NCBI RefSeq assembly: GCF_000247695.1
Contig: NW_004624800.1
Coordinates: forward strand, 9,614,327 to 9,678,326
DNA from: Heterocephalus glaber
Taxonomy: Eukaryota > Chordata > Mammalia > Rodentia > Bathyergidae
Direction of reading: 5' to 3'
Length of the DNA stretch: 64,000 nucleotides
Below the pieces are notes generated by a model that searched no databases, was not told the DNA's origin, and saw only the letters and a list, made by a program, of their open reading frames with translations. A program made the translations under genes and the position numbers. This document shows, one piece after another, positions 36,219 to 46,380 of this stretch (the first letter of the stretch is position 1; every line of letters begins with the position of its first letter).

Positions 36219-37190
36219 TTACTTTCTTGACGCACCTGACAGATTCATTCTGCTGGGTTTCCTTGGGTTGTGATCCTCATTGTCTTTTCCTAGGGTATTG
36301 TCTAAAATTTTTTGGAGTGCTGGTTTGGTATTCATGAAGTTCCTAAGGTGCTCTTTGTCATGAAAGTATCTTATCTCTCCATCAATTTTTAAAGATAGTT
36401 TTGCAGGGTACATCCATCTTTGTTGGAGGCTGTTTTTCTTCAGGGCTTGGAATACATCACTCCAACCTCTTCTTGCCTTGAGTGTTTGCATTGAGAAGTC
36501 TGCTATGATTGTGATGGGCTCTCCTTTGTATGAGATTTGTTTCTTTTCTCTAACTACTTGTAGAATTTTGTTCTTCTGTTGGGTTCTGGAATCTTAACTA
36601 TTATATGCCTCTGTGTAGATTTTTTTTTTTTGACCAATGCTATTTGGAGTACTATATGCCTCACTTATCTGTATATCAAGTTCTTTTCCCTTGCTTGGGA
36701 AGTTTTCTGCCATTACTTCTGTGAAGAGTTTTTTAATGTCATCTGCACTCTCTTCTGTTTCTTCATTGACTCCAATCAATCTTATGTTATTCTTCTTTGC
36801 ATCCTCTAGCAGCAGCTGGATTGATTTCTCATGATCCCTTACAATTTTAAAGCAATTTTTCTTTTCCTGGTCACTAATTCAAATCTTATCTTCTATATCT
36901 GAAAGTCTATCCTCACCTTGGCTCATTCTTCAGCGTAGACTTTCAATGGAGTTTTTAATCTCCTGGAAATCTGTTTTATGGATTCCATTTGTTTCCTTTG
37001 TTGGGATCCAATCATGTTCCTCAGCTCCTCTCTAGAGGTATTAATCATGTCTTGCACTATGAGCACAATCTCTGCTGTTATCTGAGAAATTATTTCTAAT
37101 TTCATTTTTCTAGATCCTCTTTTGTTGCCAGTTCAGGGAGTCCAGGTGGTTGAGCATCAGAGTGTTCCATCTTGTTTCACTTTGAGGTTG
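36219..37190 (-). pseudogene. L1 ORF1 (RNA-binding chaperone), degenerate (element B)
   Basis: ORF1p normally forms a coiled-coil trimer that coats L1 RNA. On the minus strand one sees, in order, a coiled-coil-like stretch (37105-36923, for example TSREELRNMIGSQQRKQME), the RRM-like region LFTEVMAENFPSKGKELDIQ (around 36730-36650), and the C-terminal domain with ARRGWSDVFQALK and YPAKLSLKIDGEIRYF (36490-36219), ending at a stop about where ORF1 normally ends. The parts are in different frames, so no full protein can be made. The domain order and C-terminal motif make the identification secure. Confidence 0.8.
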
Positions 37191-37212
37191 CTGTAGGTGA
37201 TCTGGAAGTCTG

Positions 37213-37673
37213 GTTTTGATAAAATAGAGTACTACTCAGCCATAAAACATGAGAAATTGGAGATATTTATAGCTAAATGAATGCACATTGAGGCGATACT
37301 CTTAAATGAAATAAATAGGACACAGATGTGTAAATACAGAATAGTTTCTCTAGTGTGAGAAATTGAAAGTGTAAATATGGACCAAAAGGTATAATAGATA
37401 ATGTGAAATAGGAAGAAAAGGGGCAAAGGAGAAGGGGAAGTGAGAGGGGTAGAGGGAAGGAAAGAAGGGAATGGAATTAATATGAAAAAATGAAAAAATT
37501 GAAAGAAAATATTTTTGTAAATAAAGGGGGATAGAGGGTTGAAGGGAGGGCAGAGAAAGCAGGAAAAATAGAACCAAGAGAGATTATGTAAAGGTGCAAA
37601 TTTCCAATAATGAATGTCATTATATTGTATACCTAAAATGTACCAATAAAATAAAATTTTAAAAAAGAGAGAG
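37213..37673 (+). mobile_element. L1 3' end, sense part of element B
   Basis: GAGTACTACTCAGCCATAAA is followed by the purine-rich 3' UTR and ATGTACCAATAAAATAAAAT. It is in the opposite orientation to everything around it and is the 3' half of the twin-primed element. Confidence 0.75.
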
Positions 37674-37686
37674 ATAGATTTAATTT

Positions 37687-39450
37687 TAGCCTTCAGCAGG
37701 TAGAAAGCCAGTTTTCTACTACCATTATTAGAGAGGCTATCTTTCTTTCAGTAAAGGTGTTTGGCCCCTTTGTCAAGGATAAGGTAGTTGAGCATGTTTG
37801 GAGCTGTTTCTGCATCTTCTAATCTGTTCCACTGATCCTCAGGTCTGTTTTTTGGCCAGTGCCATGCTGTTTTTATCACAATAGCTCAGTAGTATAATTT
37901 CAAGTCAAGGACTGCGATGCCCTCTGTTTTGGCTCTGCTGCTCCCAATTTTTTTTCACTCTTCTAGGTCTCTCCTGGTTCCAAATAAATTTTAGGATTTT
38001 TTTTTTACTTCTGTGAGGTATGCTAATGGTATTTTCATTGAGAGTGCATTAAATCTGTATAACAATTTTTAGAGTATGACCATTTTTACTATGTTGGTTC
38101 TTCCTACGCAAGAGCAAGTAATATGTTTCCATTTTTGGATATCCTCTTTGATCTCCTTTGTCAACACATTGTAATTTTCAACATAAAGATCTTTACTTCC
38201 TTTGTGAGATTGATTCCTATGTATTTCATTTTTCTTGATGCTATGGTAAAAGATGTGGTTTTTCTAATTTCTCTCTCAGTGAGTTTTTGTTATTCATTTA
38301 CAAAAAGATATTGATTTTGAGTGTTGATTCTGTATCAAACTATGCTACTGAATTTGGTTATTAAATCTAGGAGTCTTTTGGTGGAATTTAGAGGTCTTCT
38401 ATGTAGAGTACCATGTTATCCACAAATAATGATAATTTAAATTCTTCCTTTACTTTCTTTATTCTTTTTATTTCTTTCTGTTGTCTAATTTCTCTGGCTA
38501 TTTTTTCCAGAATCATATTGAATAGGAATGGTGATGGTAAATATCCTTGTTTTGTTCCTGATTTTAGAATGAGAGCTTTCATCTTTTGACTAGTTAGTTT
38601 GCTGCTGGTTTGTCATAGATAGCTTTTATCAGATTGAGATAAAGACCATCTATTGAAATTTTCTGTAAGACTTTTATCATGAATTGGTTTTGTACTCTGT
38701 CAAATATTTTTTCTGCATCTATTGAGATGATCATGTGATTTTTGTCCTTGTCTCTGTTGATATGGCAGACTACATTTATTGATTTGCATATGTTGAACCA
38801 TCCCTGCATCCCTGGGATGAATCCTATTTGGTCGTGGTGTACAATTTTCTTGATGATTTGCTGCATCTCCTTGCCATTATATCTTCAGGATTTTTGCATC
38901 TATGTTCATGAGGGAAATTGGCCTATAGTACACTTTTTTTGATTGTATCCTTCTCTGGTTTTATATCTGGATAATATTTGCTTCCAGGAATGATCTCTGG
39001 AGTATTGCTTCCCTTTCCATCTCTTTTAAAGAGTTTGAAGTGTAGTGGCATTTGATCTTCTCTAAACTTCTTGTAGAATTCAGCAGTGAAACTGTCAGAA
39101 CCTGGGCTTTTCTTTGTTGCTAAGTTTTTAATTAAATTTTTAATTTCAAAGATAGACAATGGGTTATTTATAATTTTTATATCTTCTTGATTTAGCTTTG
39201 ATAATTCATATGAATCCAAGAATCTGTCCATTTCTTCTGTGTTTTCCTTCTTAGTAGAGTATAGGTTCTCTAAGTAGGTATTGATGATCTTCTGGATTTC
39301 CACAGGATTTGTTGTGTTTTCACACTTTCATTCCTAATTGTACAAATTTGAGTCTTTACTTTTTTTATAAGGTTGTCTAAGGGTTTATAAATTTCATTTA
39401 ATCTTTCAAAGAACCAACTCTTTGATTCATTGACTCTTTGTAAACCAAAA
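37687..39450 (-). pseudogene. L1 ORF2 reverse-transcriptase region (element A)
   Basis: ORF2p is the L1 endonuclease/reverse transcriptase. Minus-strand segments in order are: [19 protein letters not shown] (about 39430-39370), the linker NLATKKSPGSDSFTAEFYK (about 39140-39080), RT motifs [16 protein letters not shown] and [13 protein letters not shown] (38866-38594), GTKQGYLPSPFLFNMILE, and LSLFVDNM (about 38420) where the catalytic FADD box is expected. The second Asp of that box is Asn here. The segments are split over frames with stops. The region begins right after the 5' UTR, so ORF1 and the endonuclease domain are missing. Confidence 0.85.
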
Positions 39451-39484
39451 CCAAAAAAAAAAAACAAACAAAAAATACCCCAGC

Positions 39485-40596
39485 TACCAGAGAGAAAAAG
39501 AAAAAGGATATAAGCAAAAAAAATTCCTTCCTCCAGTATCCACAGTTCTGTCGTAGTGTCCAAGTCAGAGCCCAAAACTGCTGTGTAATCCCATCAAGTC
39601 TGCAACAGGATTAGTGCTAGGTACAGGGCTAATTTTGGCCTTTGAATGTGAAGTTTGGGGCCAGTCTTCAGCCAGCTAGCAGCTTTCTGGATATCCCTTC
39701 ATGGCTCACCCACATCTCCTTACCATGACTGTCTCTATGTCACTCTCTCAGTTGCTGTGGTGCCACAGGCAGCAACAGCCTGGGGGTGCTTCCATTCCAA
39801 TGTACAGCTGGCTCCTCCTGGTCTTTGCACAGGTTCCTCAGTTCCACCTCCACTGGCTCATCTGCATCCTGTCATGCTGCTTGTCACAGGGCGGGGTGGG
39901 GGGGTGCTGTCACCACTGCAGACACAGCCCAGGGTTGTTGGCTCCCCTTCAATCTCATCTCCAGCAGATTATGTGCCAACCTCTCAAGGCTGTTTAAATC
40001 CCATGTGTCTGCATCTGCATCCTTCTCTGAAGCCACTGGTCACCACTTACTTCTTTCACCTCTGCTTTGCTGTGGTGTGGTCTCTAACTTTGCTGTTACC
40101 AGGGTTTCCAGTTAGGCAGTAGGGCAAGCTACAGAAAAAAAAAAAAAACAATAACAAAAAACCAAAACAAACTGGCTGCCCACCATCTGTGAGGGAGCAG
40201 TTTCTGGTTTATTTACCCATGTGTGTGTGGTGAAATTTGCTGGCTGTCAGGCTCAAGCATCCTCTGTGTGGAAGAAGGCAAAAGAGACAAGGAGCCTTAT
40301 AACCAAAGTCTGTCCTGTGTGACTTGAGGTAGCTACAGTTTTGCAGTTCATCAGTTTCTTGGCTATTCTTACTCAGGGCACAGGTGGCAGTGCCACCTGT
40401 AGCCCTGTGGGCTGATCTGCCATTTTATAATGTCCTATGTCTATATTCTGTTTGATTTACAAGTCTCTTATTTCAGATTGATTTTGGCACAAGGATGTAT
40501 GTCCCTCCCTTTCTTCCAATTACCTGTGTATTTAGTTGATTTTCCCTGAGTAACTCCAACTTGGCTCCTCCTCTATTCAGCCATGTTGAATCTCTA
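39485..40596 (-). promoter_or_regulatory. L1 5' UTR (element A)
   Basis: This is a GC-richer block at the 5' end of element A. Its minus-strand start, ATGGCTGAATAGAGGAGGAG, resembles the GAGGAGCCAAGATGGC-type beginning of mammalian L1 5' UTRs, and its outer edge carries the TSD. L1 5' UTRs hold the internal Pol II promoter. The 155-codon plus-strand open frame across 39655-40122 is antisense to it and shows no domain. A-rich runs at 39453-39475 and 40134-40160 lie at its inner junction and centre. Confidence 0.65.
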
Positions 40597-40609
40597 AGAG
40601 CAAATATTT

Positions 40610-41149
40610 CTGTGCAAATAGAAGTCAAGAATTGCAAATCAGTTATCTCTAGACACCATGAAAGCTACTGTGAAAAAAAGAAAGACCTGGCTTTTTTACT
40701 AAATTCTGTTGTTTCCATAGCTTCATTTGTATATACTTGTGCCAAAATCACAATGTATAAATTAGCTATGCTTTAAAGTAAGTCTTTCTATCTGGCAGTG
40801 TAAACTCTTCATAAAGACTGTCATGCTTCCATATGAATTTTGGAATTACCTTTTCTCTTTCTCAAAAAAGACGTACTGATATTTAGATGAATGTATACAT
40901 AAATTTGGAAAGAGGTGATGTTTTCATATGTTGTATGTTTCTAATCCATGAACATAGTTCATGCAAATCATATTATTTTATTCAATTTACAGTTTTACAG
41001 TTGTGTGTGTTGTGTCTTATAGATTGAGATTTATTTCTTAGCAGCTGACATTTCATATTATTCCAAATTGTATCTCCCTAGACTTGAAGATAATTAATTG
41101 AAACAGATACTACTAATGAAGAGTATGCTTGATAGAAAATATAAAGTGT
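40610..41149. other. AT-rich DNA, no recognisable feature
   Basis: Nothing could be assigned on either strand. Confidence 0.4.
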
Positions 41150-41454
41150 TAGTGTAAATAAATAAGAAAAATATCAGTAAAGCCAATCCAAAAATTAGGC
41201 ACAGTATTTGAAAAAGAAATATATGATAGGAGAATCCCATAGCCAATAACCATTTGAAAGGTATTCAACCTTCTTATCTTATGTAAATAAAAATTGAAAA
41301 ATACGCAAATATCACTACAAATTTACAAGGATGACTAGATCTGAGACAATAATAAAGGCAAGTATTTGTAAAAGAGTACAATAATGATAATTCTATACAT
41401 TGCTGATCAGAATGTAAATTTTTGTAGCACCTCAGAAGAATTTTTGGCATAATA
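41150..41454 (+). mobile_element. Old L1 ORF2 C-terminal fragment
   Basis: AACCATTTGAAAGGTATTCA, ATACGCAAATATCACTACAA, ACAAGGATGACTAGATCTGA and TACATTGCTGATCAGAATGT follow the order of the conserved ORF2 C-terminal region. Diverged; no frame. Confidence 0.5.
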
Positions 41455-41655
41455 TACAATTGATGATCAAAAAGTACAGCATGGTGTATTTTTGATTTGA
41501 AAAGTGATTACAGTAAAATACACATTGCTTTATTGCCATTAATTTCAGGCAAAATACATCCCCTTGCTTGCAATGCACTTATCTCATCATTTTTGGCACT
41601 TTCTGAGGCAGTTCTGGAAATTCTTTCAACAGTGTCTTTTTATGGCTCAACATCC
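41455..41655 (-). mobile_element. Mariner-like transposon, 3' end (antisense)
   Basis: The minus strand reads CTTTCAACAG..., TTTCCAGAACTGCCTCAGAA, AGTGCCAAAAATGATGAGAT and AAGTGCATTGCAAGCAAGGG, then ends GCTGTACTTTTTGATCATC. This is the C-terminal end of a mariner-family transposase (its FxxCFxxWxxRWxKC-type region, mutated) and a terminal-repeat-like end. Confidence 0.5.
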
Positions 41656-41689
41656 TGTATCAATTCAAAACAGTTACAGGAATCTCTGT

Positions 41690-42030
41690 CAAATAGAAAT
41701 ATTATAGGAAGTCCTTATCCACTTTATTCACCTGCTTTGGCACCATGTGACCTTTGACTCTTCCCTAAAGTCAAAATGATCATTAAGGGTAAACATTTTC
41801 AATCTATTCAGGACATAGAGGCCCCTGAAAGAGTGCAACTAAAGACAGTTAGAAAGAGCACTTCCATAATTGCTTTACAAAGTGGCAAGAATAATGGGAT
41901 AAACATGCTTGAGGTGAAGTGCAGGCATTTTGAGGGAGATTATTTGCAAAATGACAGTACTATATAACTTTTATTTAATATTTTTTAAAAATTTTGTATT
42001 CACTGTATTTTTCATCAAACCCCATCTATA
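41690..42030 (+). mobile_element. Mariner-like transposon, 3' half (sense)
   Basis: Translation gives YSPALAPCDL then, past a stop, LFPKVKMIIKGKHFQSIQDI and later HFEGDYLQND, the order of a mariner transposase C-terminus. YSPDLAPCD is a family hallmark carrying the third catalytic Asp; here the CD is kept but the preceding D is A. It ends near CACTGTATTTTTCATCAA, similar to the end of the antisense piece beside it. Confidence 0.6.
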
Positions 42031-43401
42031 GTTGAATATACGTATATAGTTTACTGAACTAGGTCCAAAGTACCATGCTTCAGAACTTATCTCCTAGGAC
42101 TTTCATCATTCATGTCCTGTGGGAATCCAGTTGCAATCCACACAAGACACATAAAACACGCCAGTAATTTGAACATGGAAATTTTAGTATAAAATTTAAC
42201 AGTTAAGAACACAAGAATACCCACTAAAGGAGAATAAAATAGGTTGAATTTTACAAAATGTCTAAGGTCTAGAGACCCTTTTTTGAAGTAAAAACAAATC
42301 TGGCAAAGTCTCCCTCCCTAAGGCTGAGAGTCTGTCCCCCTTAGAGCAGGTATGGCTACTACTCCTCTATTATGGTGGACCATTCACAGTATTGTCAGGG
42401 CAAACTTCATCCACATCTATGAGCATGCAGATAAGGCTGGCAAGTAAAAATCCAATGAGAAAATAAAGATGGTACCCTAGGTTGTCCTTTGCTAAAGCTG
42501 ACTCACAGCTAATAGGCAAAGGCTGATGAGTGGGCAACTTTCAGCCAGCCTGGCAGCAGAGTGAAATTGGTAAGTCAGAAAACAAAGGACAGTATTGGTA
42601 AAGAAAACTTATCCAAGACCCCACACTGCATTGGCACATATTCTTCCAGCATCTACACTTCCAGAGCATGAAGAGATTCAGCATCCCAGGAAAAGAAGGC
42701 AGACACCCCTTTGAAGTACCCCTCAACACACTTCATTGACAAATCTTAGCCTTGTGCCTACTGAACAAGAAGAACATGTCCAGATTTCGCATTCAATAAC
42801 TCAAAGCATGGGAAATTCATATCCAATATCCCAAAGCATGGCAAATAAGGTTGATTGGGTCTGAGGGACAGTCAGTTAATACCTACATAAGGAAGTATTC
42901 ATTTATTTACCTTGACAATTCAGAAATATACTACCAGAAAAATCTAGGTAGTCAAATATGACTGTAGATTTTGAAAATACTGTACTAAAATAAATATAAG
43001 GCTGAATATTTACTGGGAAATACTTTTTAATGACGCTGTATTAAAAATCTCCTGACAAGGTCTGAAGGCCATCTCCTGGGAGGGCTTAGTCTGGGGTTAG
43101 TCTGAAGGCCATGCCCTGGGAGGGACTTCCTAATGCTTGAAAGAGATGACTGTCTAATATACATGAAGAGATACTAAAACTTCCTAAGCAGAATATAGAT
43201 AAAGGAGTTAGAATTGAGGACAAGAGAATGATAGCACTGGCTCATAACATAAGCCCAGAAAAATCTTTCTCCTTATAACCTAACCCAAATGACTCTAGAG
43301 GCCAAAGGTTTGCTGCTTTATCCTCCATAAGAAAGACTTTGGAATGGCATAGTAAGTATATAGTGAACTATATGTATTCTCCAATGCTTCATGAAAGAGA
43401 T
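42031..43401. other. Unassigned DNA with a 40-base tandem pair
   Basis: TCTGAAGGCCAT(CT/GC)CCTGGGAGGG occurs twice, 40 bases apart (43061-43084 and 43101-43124). The less AT-rich stretch at 42080-42780 may be an old repeat but could not be named. No gene was seen. Confidence 0.35.
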
Positions 43402-43471
43402 CTAGGACTCTATTGCTTAACTTCTATAATTGACTGTCTATATAGAAGTTAAGCGATAGATAGAGTCCTAG
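43402..43471. repeat. Long imperfect hairpin
   Basis: The arm CTAGGACTCTATTGCTTAAC+TTCTATA (43402-43428) pairs with 43441-43471 around a 12-base loop. The pairing has one mismatch and a 4-base insertion in the right arm. It lies in otherwise featureless DNA, about 400 bases from the REEP3-piggyBac retrocopy. Confidence 0.9.
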
Positions 43472-43768
43472 CTAAGTCCATTGTATAGAGGTATAGTGCA
43501 TCTATGAACCTGTCCTCTGGTTTTTTATGAGGTCTCTGAGTGCATGATTGGGTTGGGTAATGTCTAGAAACTGCTAAATGCTCACATTGCTTTCCAGTTC
43601 TTAGAATAAGAGATGTTATAATAAAGTCCTAAAACTGCCAATCCCCTATTTCCAAGGAATCAAGTCAGTAGTAGTTCAGAACCAAAAAGAGTTGAGTACT
43701 ACTGTCGAAGATGAAAGGCTTCAGAAGTGGTGCTTTTCCTCCATTGAATTCATTTGTTTGGACCTTGA

Positions 43769-43800
43769 AACACACACACATAAACACACACACACGCACA
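43769..43800. repeat. (CA)n-rich microsatellite
   Basis: An interrupted CA run is visible directly. Confidence 0.9.
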
Positions 43801-43887
43801 GATTTTGGTGGCTGAAGTAAACTACTGAGTATTTAGCTAAAAGGTGTAACAGTTAATACCTGCATCTATACAGTATTTCTTTTTTTT

Positions 43888-45005
43888 AATTTTTCATATT
43901 TATTGTTTATAAAAAAGCATCAAAATTTTCAACATTGACTGTTTTTTGGTGGACAAAGTCTAAAAAAGTACAACACAAATAAATTCTTGTATGAACTGCA
44001 ATGAAAGTACCAATAGCAATTTACCAAAAAAAAAAAATCTTCAATTATCACACCTAAGTAGTCTGCACACATGCCATGTTCCATACATACATGTTGCTTA
44101 CACTGACAGCACATGTGTTTTTCTTTCCTTGCCTTTTTGTAGGACATATTTGATATCTCATTGATCTGGCTGTTTTGTCAGGAGTTTTTTATTATACAGT
44201 GTGTAGTTAATAGGAACATAAAGTATTAAATTCTTTTTTTTTTTGTACTGGGGATCGAACTCAGAACCTTGCGCTTACAAGGCAAGTGCAGTGCCGCTGA
44301 GCTAAATCCCTGGGCCAGTATGAAATTCTTAATATGTATTGTGTATTTAGAACAGACATCAACAATTTCACATCAGCTGTGTACTTGCTTAGAAAACCTG
44401 TAACATCAGAAATAAATTCCTATATGAACAACAATGAAAATACCAATAGAATTCTACAACAAAAATAATCTTTCCTTTCAATTGTCACTCCAAGGCAGTC
44501 TTCACACCTGACAACTGTACATTCCGTGCACACGTCTTGCATACACTGACACCACATGTTCTTAGCTTTCCTTTCCGTGAGGGAGTCTTGTCACCTCTCT
44601 CCACTTCCTGTTTTGTCAGGAGCTTCCTACTACATTGCACAACATGCACTTAGCAGGGAAATACAATATCAGTAAAATAAAATATCAAATATGTAATGAG
44701 TGCTTACAATAGACATTGACATTTTCACATCAGCTGTTTACTTGCTCACAAAACCTAGAGATAACAGCAGAAATAAAAACCCATGCAAACTACAATGTAA
44801 ACACAAACAAAACTCTACCACAGAAATAATCTTTGCTCCAGCTATCACTCCCAAAGCAGTCTTCACACACTACAACTGCATGTTCCATACATAAGTATTG
44901 CTTATATTGATACCACATATGTTTTGTTTCCCTGTCCTTATAGGGCACAGTTGACATCTTTCTGGTTTTCTTTTTGTCTTAGTAGGTCTTTGTGATGCTG
45001 CACCT
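43888..45005 (-). repeat. Three tandem copies of the transposase C-terminal cysteine-rich end
   Basis: Units at about 44713-45005, 44353-44712 and 43888-44352 (the last including a SINE) share, in order, TTTCACATCAGCTG..TACTTGCT, a CTACAATG-like stretch, GCAGTCTTCACAC, and ACATGT.CTT.GCTT/CACTGACACC. The spacing between the first two is 358 bases. In translation, two units show the Cys-rich finger expected at a piggyBac C-terminus (CCQCKQHVCMEHGMCADYL in one, CGVSVCKTCARNVQL in another). The units are clearly diverged from each other, so the duplication is old. Confidence 0.7.
44222..44330 (-). mobile_element. ID-like SINE inserted in the retrocopy
   Basis: AGTATTAAATTCTT (44222-44235) and AGTATGAAATTCTT (44317-44330) are its TSD with one mismatch. 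The minus strand reads GGCCCAGGGATTTAGCTCAG and GAGTTCGATCCCCAGTACAA followed by an A-run. It postdates the retrocopy, which it interrupts. Confidence 0.9.
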
Positions 45006-46380
45006 GTCAGCTCATCAGTGTGCTCCACAATTTTTTGTGTGTAGTTCCCTGACCAGAAACATTTTGTTTTTCCTCTGCTGTAAATGATCCCTTATGAGTT
45101 CCAGTCTCAATCCTCTAAGAAAAATTTTCTGTGACATTTTGTACTTGTTATTTTCTTTGTTAACTATCAAACTATTTATGACACACGTTTAGGGTTGAGT
45201 AAAACATAGCCACTGGCCAATGCTTTGTGTTTCATGTGACTTCAGTTGCTGCATCAACAAAATCTATTGCCTTTGGTTTTGTTATAGAAAGTTTCCATCT
45301 CAGGCTTCTGTTTTGTTGAGGTTTCCATATCAGTATTTTCATCATGGTGCAATGTTGACATCAGTAGTACCAGTTTGTTTTTCTTTGACATATAGGAGGC
45401 CAATGTAAATCTTTATGAAATCCAAAGACTGTATTATACAATTCTCTGTTTTGAAATTTCAACATTCCATTGGGAATTTCTGCTTTGTTTCTGCATACAG
45501 TTCCTGCACTGGTCAACTTGTGCTCTGTTAGCAAATGTAACATCCACTGGAAACTGGTAAACTAATTGTTGAATATTACATTCCAATTAGTTTGGGAGAT
45601 GGGAGCAACAAGCCTGTTCACAGCATCATCATCAAATAAGGATCTGATGGCTGAGTTCCAGGATGAATGTCTTAAATTGAAAGCATAATAATTTGCATCT
45701 GCAAGAGCATAAATTTTTATACCATATTTTGACCCACTGTTTTTCCATACATCTTTTACATTCCTGTGATTACCATGAGAAATCTCTGCTAAGTACAGCA
45801 GACCTATGAATGCTTTCAGTTCAGCTAGTAAAGTGTCATAATAAATACAGTTTTGAATTCTGTGCATTCAAAAATGTTTTACTTGTATTTCAGCCTTTGT
45901 GTATTTCATAGCATCTTGTAGCATTTCTTCTGTTACAATTTCCAATACTGAATGGCAGTGCTGGCATTCTGTCCTTTACATTTCACCCCTGCCAAGATCC
46001 CTCACTATATTTTAAGACTTAGTCCCAACATTGGATCATTCTATTTGGTTGTGTGGCCATTTTACAATATTTCGACTAGTCAGATATGTACTAACATTGC
46101 TGTTTTATTCCTCATCTGAATAAAGGAGGTTTGGACTCTCTGTGTCTGTATCAGTCGACTCTTGCTCCATTTCATTGTTATGGGAACTTTGGCCCACATG
46201 GCCAATGTCAAAGTCAACATCATAATATACCCAACACCACTCTTCTGTTATGGAAACATGTATTTTACCATAACGAATCATCATCATCCATGCATGAGTA
46301 ATCTGATGATACACTTTTGGCCTTCTCCAAAACTGGCAAATCTGGTTTTTCATGTGCCATTGTACTGAATTGGGCTACAT

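Larger units (their letters stand above)
35916..37686. mobile_element. L1 element B: inverted (twin-priming type) insertion within element A
   Basis: The left part (35928-37200) is ORF1 and the start of ORF2 on the minus strand. The right part (37213-37673) is an L1 3' end on the plus strand, ending TACCAATAAAATAAAATTTT and an A-rich tail. Candidate duplications ATAGGTTTATTT (35916-35927) and ATAGATTTAATTT (37674-37686) flank it. An inverted 5' part next to a sense 3' part with poly(A) at the outer end is the signature of twin priming. About 3 kb of ORF2 between the two parts is absent, more than usual. Confidence 0.7.
34656..40609 (-). mobile_element. Large L1 (element A) with 5' UTR and TSD, interrupted by a second L1
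   Basis: AGAGAAAATATTT (34656-34668) and AGAGCAAATATTT (40597-40609) are a 13-base TSD with one mismatch. From the right, on the minus strand: 5' UTR (40596 to about 39485), ORF2 from just before the reverse transcriptase (about 39450 to 37687), a 1.7 kb interruption by element B, then the ORF2 end and 3' UTR (35915 to 34669). ORF1 and the endonuclease half of ORF2 are missing from A. It keeps its 5' end but is dead. Confidence 0.8.
43888..46380 (-). pseudogene. piggyBac-type transposase, degenerate
   Basis: piggyBac transposases (DDE_Tnp_1_7) cut and paste DNA at TTAA sites. Here an acidic N-terminal part begins at an ATG at 46360 (MAHEKPDLP, then MDDDD; later a TDTDTESPNLLYSDEE run). EEMLQDAMKYTKAEIQ, LKAFIGLLYLAEISHGNHRN and VKDVW follow. 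After a gap that removes the region of the first catalytic Asp come SKYGIKIYALADA, NRLVAPISQTNWNVIFNN (the second catalytic Asp of the usual VDNWFTS is Asn and the Trp is a stop) and LLTEHKLTSAGTVCRNKAEI with VFGFHKDL. The C-terminal cysteine-rich end is repeated. It cannot encode a transposase. The subfamily (PGBD1-5, Looper or other) was not determined. Confidence 0.8.

Noticed and set aside
39655..40122. 155-codon plus-strand open frame, the longest in the window
   Set aside because: It lies antisense to the L1 5' UTR, shares the region with two other long frames (39701-39997 and 39786-40115), as expected in GC-rich DNA, and shows no domain.
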